Part shown: in pieces, positions 9,301 to 10,636 of the stretch
Position numbering within the stretch: position 1 is the first letter of the stretch
Layout of the letters: the number at the start of each line of letters is the position of its first letter
Notes under the pieces: model-generated
Database searches by the model: none
What the model was told of the DNA's origin: nothing
The model's input: the letters and a program-made list of their open reading frames with translations, nothing else
Assembly: GCA_964654535.1 (NCBI GenBank)
Contig: CAZZIZ010000121.1
Coordinates: 1 to 10,636, forward strand
Direction: 5' to 3'
DNA length: 10,636 nt
Source: CAZZIZ01 sp964654535
Lineage (GTDB): Bacteria > Bacteroidota > Bacteroidia > Chitinophagales > UBA2359
Made by a program: the position numbers and the translations under genes

Positions 9301-10636
9301 CAAGTTATAGTATTGCATTCATCAGATGAGCTAGCACCTGCATTGCCATCCAACCAATTTTGAATCTCTAATTGATTGCCTAGTCCATCACACTCAAGTA
9401 CTAGGTCTTCTGGGTCCACATCTAAAATAGGTTCCGAAGTATCCTGAATAGTAAATATAGCTGACGTGCTTATTGTATTGCCACAATCATCAATTGCCGT
9501 AAAGGTCACGTTCGCCGAGCCAGTACTGCCACAACTTTCTACAAGCTGATCAAAGTCATTTTCCCATATAATGTTGTTACAATTATCGGAAGCCAATGCG
9601 TTTGCATTACTGTCCAACCACGCTTGTAATTCAGCCTGATTTCCATTTCCATCGCACTCAACAATTTGATCCTCTGCCGGCGAATCTAAGGTCGGATCAC
9701 TTGAATCCTCAATGGTGAAGGTACCTTGAGTAACCGCTTCATTTCCACATTCGTCGGTAACTATAAAATTCACAGTAACTGAACCACTAAGTCCACAATC
9801 ATCTTCTAAGAACTCTCCAAAGTCGTTAGTCCATTCCAATTCACTACAGTTATCACTTGCGATTGCACTAGCATTTGAATCTAGCCAATTATCTAATTCA
9901 GTTTGATTTCCGTTACCATCACATTCTACTGTCATATTAGACGCAGGCAGGTCAATAATCGGATCAGTGGTGTCTTCTACAGTGATTATTTGATCACAGC
10001 TTGTCTCATTGCCACACTCATCTGTTGCCGTCCAAGTTCTGGTGATTACTTTGGTATTTCCACAGTCTTCTACTACTACATCTGATTCAGTTATAGCAAC
10101 ATCACCGCAAGTATCTGCTCCCGTCGCAACTCCTGTATTAGCTGATGTCTCATCTTCGGTACACTCAATAGTGATATCTGCTGGACAAGTAATCGTTGGT
10201 GGTGTTGTATCCACAACTGTGATTAACTGATCACAGCTTGTTTCATTACCACATTCATCTGTAGCTGTCCAAGTTCTTGTTATCACTTTAGTATTACCAC
10301 AATCGTCCACTACTGCATCTGATTGCGTAATTGTTACATCGCCACAAGTATCTGCTCCGGTTGCTACTCCTGTATTAGCACTTGTTTCGTCTTCGGTACA
10401 CTCTATGGTTATATCAGCAGGACAAGTAATTGTTGGTGCTGTTGTATCTACCACAGTGATTAACTGATCACAGCTGGTTTCGTTTCCGCACTCATCAGTT
10501 GCCGTCCAAGTTCTGGTGATTACTTTCGTATTACCGCAATCATCTACTACTGCATCTGATTGAGTGATTGTTACATCCCCACAGGTATCTGCCCCTGTCG
10601 CTACTCCCGTATTGGCTGAAGTCTCGTCTTCGGTAC
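1..10636 (-). CDS. Giant multi-repeat surface adhesin-like protein (HYR / SprB / DUF11 repeats), internal fragment, open at both ends
   Basis: The frame whose first full codon occupies 10634-10632 stays open to base 3: 3,544 codons without a stop. Neither start nor stop is present, so the gene is longer than 10.6 kb. The chain is made only of extracellular-type repeats: 3 HYR units, 15 four-Cys HYR-like units, 2 transitional units, 11 SprB units, 1 DUF11 domain and at least 5 longer DUF11-like modules. I see no membrane segment, enzyme motif or coiled coil. SprB repeats are named after the Flavobacterium gliding adhesin SprB, and proteins with this repertoire in Bacteroidota are usually T9SS cargo. 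Adhesion, gliding or a surface filament is therefore the likely role, but this is inferred from family. The protein is extremely acidic, with about 12 Lys and 8 Arg by hand count. The frame is intact across every repeat boundary, so it does not look like a pseudogene. An exact substrate or partner cannot be given. Confidence 0.95.
405..863 (-). repeat. Long DUF11-like module D4 (two-Cys type)
   Basis: The module opens FDLALIKTL (Phe codon ending at 863). It then has GQSTVTFVMQVCNQGTIDAY, VTLTDYLPEEGLVL, GNWTEHGFGQAIYNFPI, LAGACENIPVTFFV, ANYGEI, DDIDSEYD and the tail DDGTIDEDDHDVA (420-443 for the last eight residues). Its two Cys, in VCNQG and GACE, match those of D2. The shared GQSTVT, VCNQG, DYLPE and GQA motifs show that D4 is closer to D2 than to D3. 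Confidence 0.8.
864..974 (-). other. Low-complexity Asp/Gly/Ser/Thr linker between D3 and D4
   Basis: The linker includes EEGNDTDGGDSDTDGGTDSD followed by SDSDTDGGDEG, a near-repeat of a DTDGG unit. At the DNA level this gives imperfect short repeats of GAT and TCN-type codons around 880-950. It is expected to be a disordered, highly acidic spacer. Such tracts can vary in length between strains. Confidence 0.82.
975..1433 (-). repeat. Long DUF11-like module D3 (Cys-free type)
   Basis: The module opens YDLALTKTL (Tyr codon ending at 1433). It then has GSTVSFEIEVFNQG, IEIVDYLPGEELIL, NDTNWTSTGSG, SYNFPFFLAPGNSAKIFISF, DNFAEVF, ADIDSNPDN and the tail DDNGTIDEDDHDIA (993-1016 for the last eight residues). 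A short 16-residue linker separates it from D2. It shares IEIVDY, SYN and the G-x-S-A strand with D5 rather than with its neighbours D2 and D4. Confidence 0.8.
1485..1940 (-). repeat. Long DUF11-like module D2 (two-Cys type)
   Basis: The module opens FDLALRKTI (Phe codon ending at 1940). It then shows GQSTVTYQIEVCNQGAIDAF, ITVTDYLPETGLSL, ANWTVISPGQAQFNYPI, AAGNCHTLNITFVV, ANYAEIF, NDIDSTPD and the tail DDGTNDEDDHDVA (1497-1520 for the last eight residues). Two Cys, in VCNQG and GNCH, are absent from D1, D3 and D5 but present at matching places in D4. They may pair across the sandwich. LRK is the only adjacent Arg-Lys pair in the window. Confidence 0.8.
1941..2159 (-). other. Low-complexity Asp/Ser/Thr/Gly linker between D1 and D2
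   Basis: This is about 73 residues of almost only D, S, T, G, A, N and E, for example SNDSDADTNTSTSTGTGDDD and TGDLGDDGTGTTSGLPDGTD. It has no Lys, Arg, Cys or aromatic residue. It should be unstructured and extended, acting as a spacer between beta-sandwich modules. The reading frame is kept through it. Confidence 0.85.
2160..2639 (-). repeat. Long DUF11-like module D1 (Cys-free type)
   Basis: The module opens with FDLALLKSL (Phe codon ending at 2606). It continues with GDNVVFTMTIFNQG, DAFDIMLVDYFPNGL, LNDNNWTEQ, FNLPAGGIHTIDISFVV, ENFAEIGSA and SDIDSQPN. It closes with a strongly acidic tail that ends DDGTIDEDDHDVA (2172-2195 for the last eight residues). It is longer than classic DUF11 because of this acidic tail. 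There is no Cys in the module. The Asp/Glu cluster suggests calcium binding, which is inference. Confidence 0.8.
2640..3029 (-). repeat. DUF11-type domain D0
   Basis: The domain starts DPCDVDLELDKQVNAQSVAL, with the hallmark LxKxV and GDTITYLIVLHNAGPGNASN of DUF11 (conserved repeat domain, beta sandwich). It continues with VFDQIPSEL, a WVIPSLATGES strand and a TNFAEV strand, and ends in DSDSTPDNGDP followed by an acidic tail EDDEDLVTV. At about 130 residues it is near the usual size of the family. It is the most canonical member of the following series and lacks the DEDDHDVA tail of D1-D4. Confidence 0.85.
3030..5519 (-). repeat. Array of 11 SprB-type repeats (75-76 residues each)
   Basis: Each unit has the SprB pattern: an early Cys, NGSATVxVxGGxPPYxYLWS, xGETTxxxxxLxAGxYxVxV and TDANGC. 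The Cys codon of the closing TDANGC-like motif ends at 5330, 5102, 4877, 4649, 4424, 4196, 3968, 3743, 3515, 3287 and 3062. The period alternates between 225 and 228 bp with no other length. The motif is well kept but the sequence between motifs is divergent, so the units are old. SprB repeats occur in the mobile gliding adhesin SprB of Flavobacterium and in many T9SS-exported Bacteroidota proteins. A role in attachment or gliding is inferred from this family link. The early Cys and the GC Cys in each unit could pair, within or between units. Confidence 0.9.
5520..5699 (-). repeat. Transitional HYR-like repeat T2, short (about 60 residues)
   Basis: This unit contains YTGVTEPVAIDNCNNNITVT, then MICGYTVNLYWTAMDECGN and ends DVTITD. 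The TAMDECGN motif and the terminal beta strand mark it as HYR-like. The conserved first Cys of the family is missing: the position reads PDDLSIAL instead of PDDIEVEC. That leaves three Cys rather than four. It directly precedes the first SprB repeat and may act as a junction domain. The assignment is moderately certain because it is the most divergent unit. Confidence 0.68.
5700..5948 (-). repeat. Transitional HYR-like repeat T1 (83 residues)
   Basis: This unit follows a PDDIEVECDN opening like that of the four-Cys family, but it lacks the WLxxN segment. Instead it carries VLVRTWTSVDDCGNAVS and TVVDTQAP, which resemble the A-type units at the start of the window. Its Cys sit in HPCQ, GSCED and DDCGN. 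It looks like a hybrid of the two HYR subfamilies, or a third subtype, placed at the end of the array. Arg at 5817-5819 is one of very few basic residues in the protein. Confidence 0.75.
5949..9920 (-). repeat. Array of 15 four-cysteine HYR-like repeats (87-90 residues each)
   Basis: Each unit reads roughly ECDGNGN, a short helix-like segment with WLxxNxG, DxCGxxxWxND, xxCGxxGxxxVxFxAxDxCGN, then FTIxDxxxP. The first Cys codon of successive units ends at 9923, 9656, 9392, 9128, 8861, 8597, 8330, 8066, 7802, 7538, 7274, 7013, 6749, 6485 and 6221. The next related Cys is at 5951. Spacing is 261-270 bp, most often 264, always in frame. All 15 units keep the four Cys and the Trp-Leu pair. This is the HYR-like domain found in large Bacteroidota proteins. 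Two disulfides per unit are plausible but not shown. Unit 5 (Cys at 8861) is the odd one: it has VQCSAGGND where the others have ECDGNGN. The array has no Lys or Arg until the final unit, at 6078-6080. The likely role is a long stalk or a multivalent binding surface. Confidence 0.88.
9921..10160 (-). repeat. HYR-type repeat A3, last of the array (80 residues)
   Basis: The first half is close to A1 and A2, with substitutions such as AITESDVVVED in place of TITQSDAVVDD. The end changes from VVDTTPPTITCPADITIEC to VEDTTDPIIDLPASNMTVEC. It therefore loses the Cys before PAD and merges into the start of the next repeat family. It is one residue longer than A1 and A2. Divergence at the edge of an array is common in tandem repeats. 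Confidence 0.88.
10161..10397 (-). repeat. HYR-type repeat A2 (79 residues)
   Basis: This is an exact in-frame 237-bp step from A1, with the same six Cys and the same RTWTATDECGNETSCDQ core. Although the protein is nearly identical to A1, by my count close to half of the codons differ at a synonymous position. The duplication is therefore not recent at the DNA level. The unit joins A1 and A3 with no spacer. Confidence 0.9.
10398..10636 (-). repeat. HYR-type repeat A1 (79 residues, runs off the window edge)
   Basis: This unit begins TEDETSANTGVATGADTCGD, continues through DDCGNTKVITRTWTATDECG and ends ITCPADITIEC. This is the HYR (hyaline repeat) pattern of Bacteroidota surface proteins, an immunoglobulin-like beta sandwich. 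Six Cys recur per unit, in TC, IEC, DTCGD, DDCGN, DECGN and TSCD. The unit starts mid-pattern at the window edge, which implies at least one more copy upstream. It matches the next unit at all but one residue (Ala versus Pro before TITC). Confidence 0.88.

Noticed and set aside
9921..10636. Regular direct repeats that could suggest a CRISPR array or a mobile element
   Set aside because: The period is 237-240 bp, the repeats are coding and contiguous, there are no spacers, and DNA copies differ widely at third codon positions.
1..10636. Several separate genes joined end to end
   Set aside because: No stop codon occurs in the minus-strand frame from 10634 to 3. Block borders such as 9921, 5520 and 3030 pass without any start, ribosome site or gap.
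1..10636. Eukaryotic origin, because HYR repeats are also common in animal proteins
   Set aside because: SprB repeats and DUF11-type modules in the same chain, plus more than 10 kb without an intron, fit Bacteroidota far better.

Overview
The window is a single uninterrupted reading frame on the minus strand. I translated it from base 10634 down to base 3 and found no stop codon in 3,544 codons. The start and the stop of the gene both lie outside the window, so everything here is the interior of one giant gene. No intergenic DNA, promoter, terminator, RNA gene, mobile element or second gene is visible. The protein is a secreted or cell-surface repeat protein built only of small beta-sandwich-type modules. 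The combination of HYR-like repeats, SprB repeats and DUF11-type repeats in one chain is typical of Bacteroidota (Flavobacteriia or Saprospiria relatives). Such proteins are usually exported by the type IX secretion system (T9SS) and act as adhesins or gliding-related surface filaments. Base composition is in the low forties of percent GC by eye, which fits a marine or aquatic member.

Layout in protein order, N to C, that is from high to low coordinates. (1) 10636-9921: three consecutive 79-80-residue HYR-type repeats with six Cys per unit; the array almost certainly continues upstream. (2) 9920-5949: fifteen 87-90-residue HYR-like repeats, each with four Cys and a Trp-Leu motif. (3) 5948-5520: two transitional HYR-like repeats. 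(4) 5519-3030: eleven SprB-type repeats of 75-76 residues. (5) 3029-1: one classic DUF11 domain followed by at least five longer DUF11-like modules. These end in very acidic tails and are separated by Asp/Ser/Thr/Gly linkers. The modules alternate between a Cys-containing and a Cys-free type.

The whole region would form a long chain of stacked domains. The N-terminal half is Cys-rich and could be stiffened by disulfides; the C-terminal third is acidic, nearly Cys-free and probably calcium-responsive. The composition is extreme: I count only about 20 Lys plus Arg in 3,544 residues, and one stretch of 1,319 residues has neither. A T9SS sorting domain would be expected at the C-terminus, beyond base 1, and a signal peptide at the N-terminus, beyond base 10636. 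Neither can be seen here.
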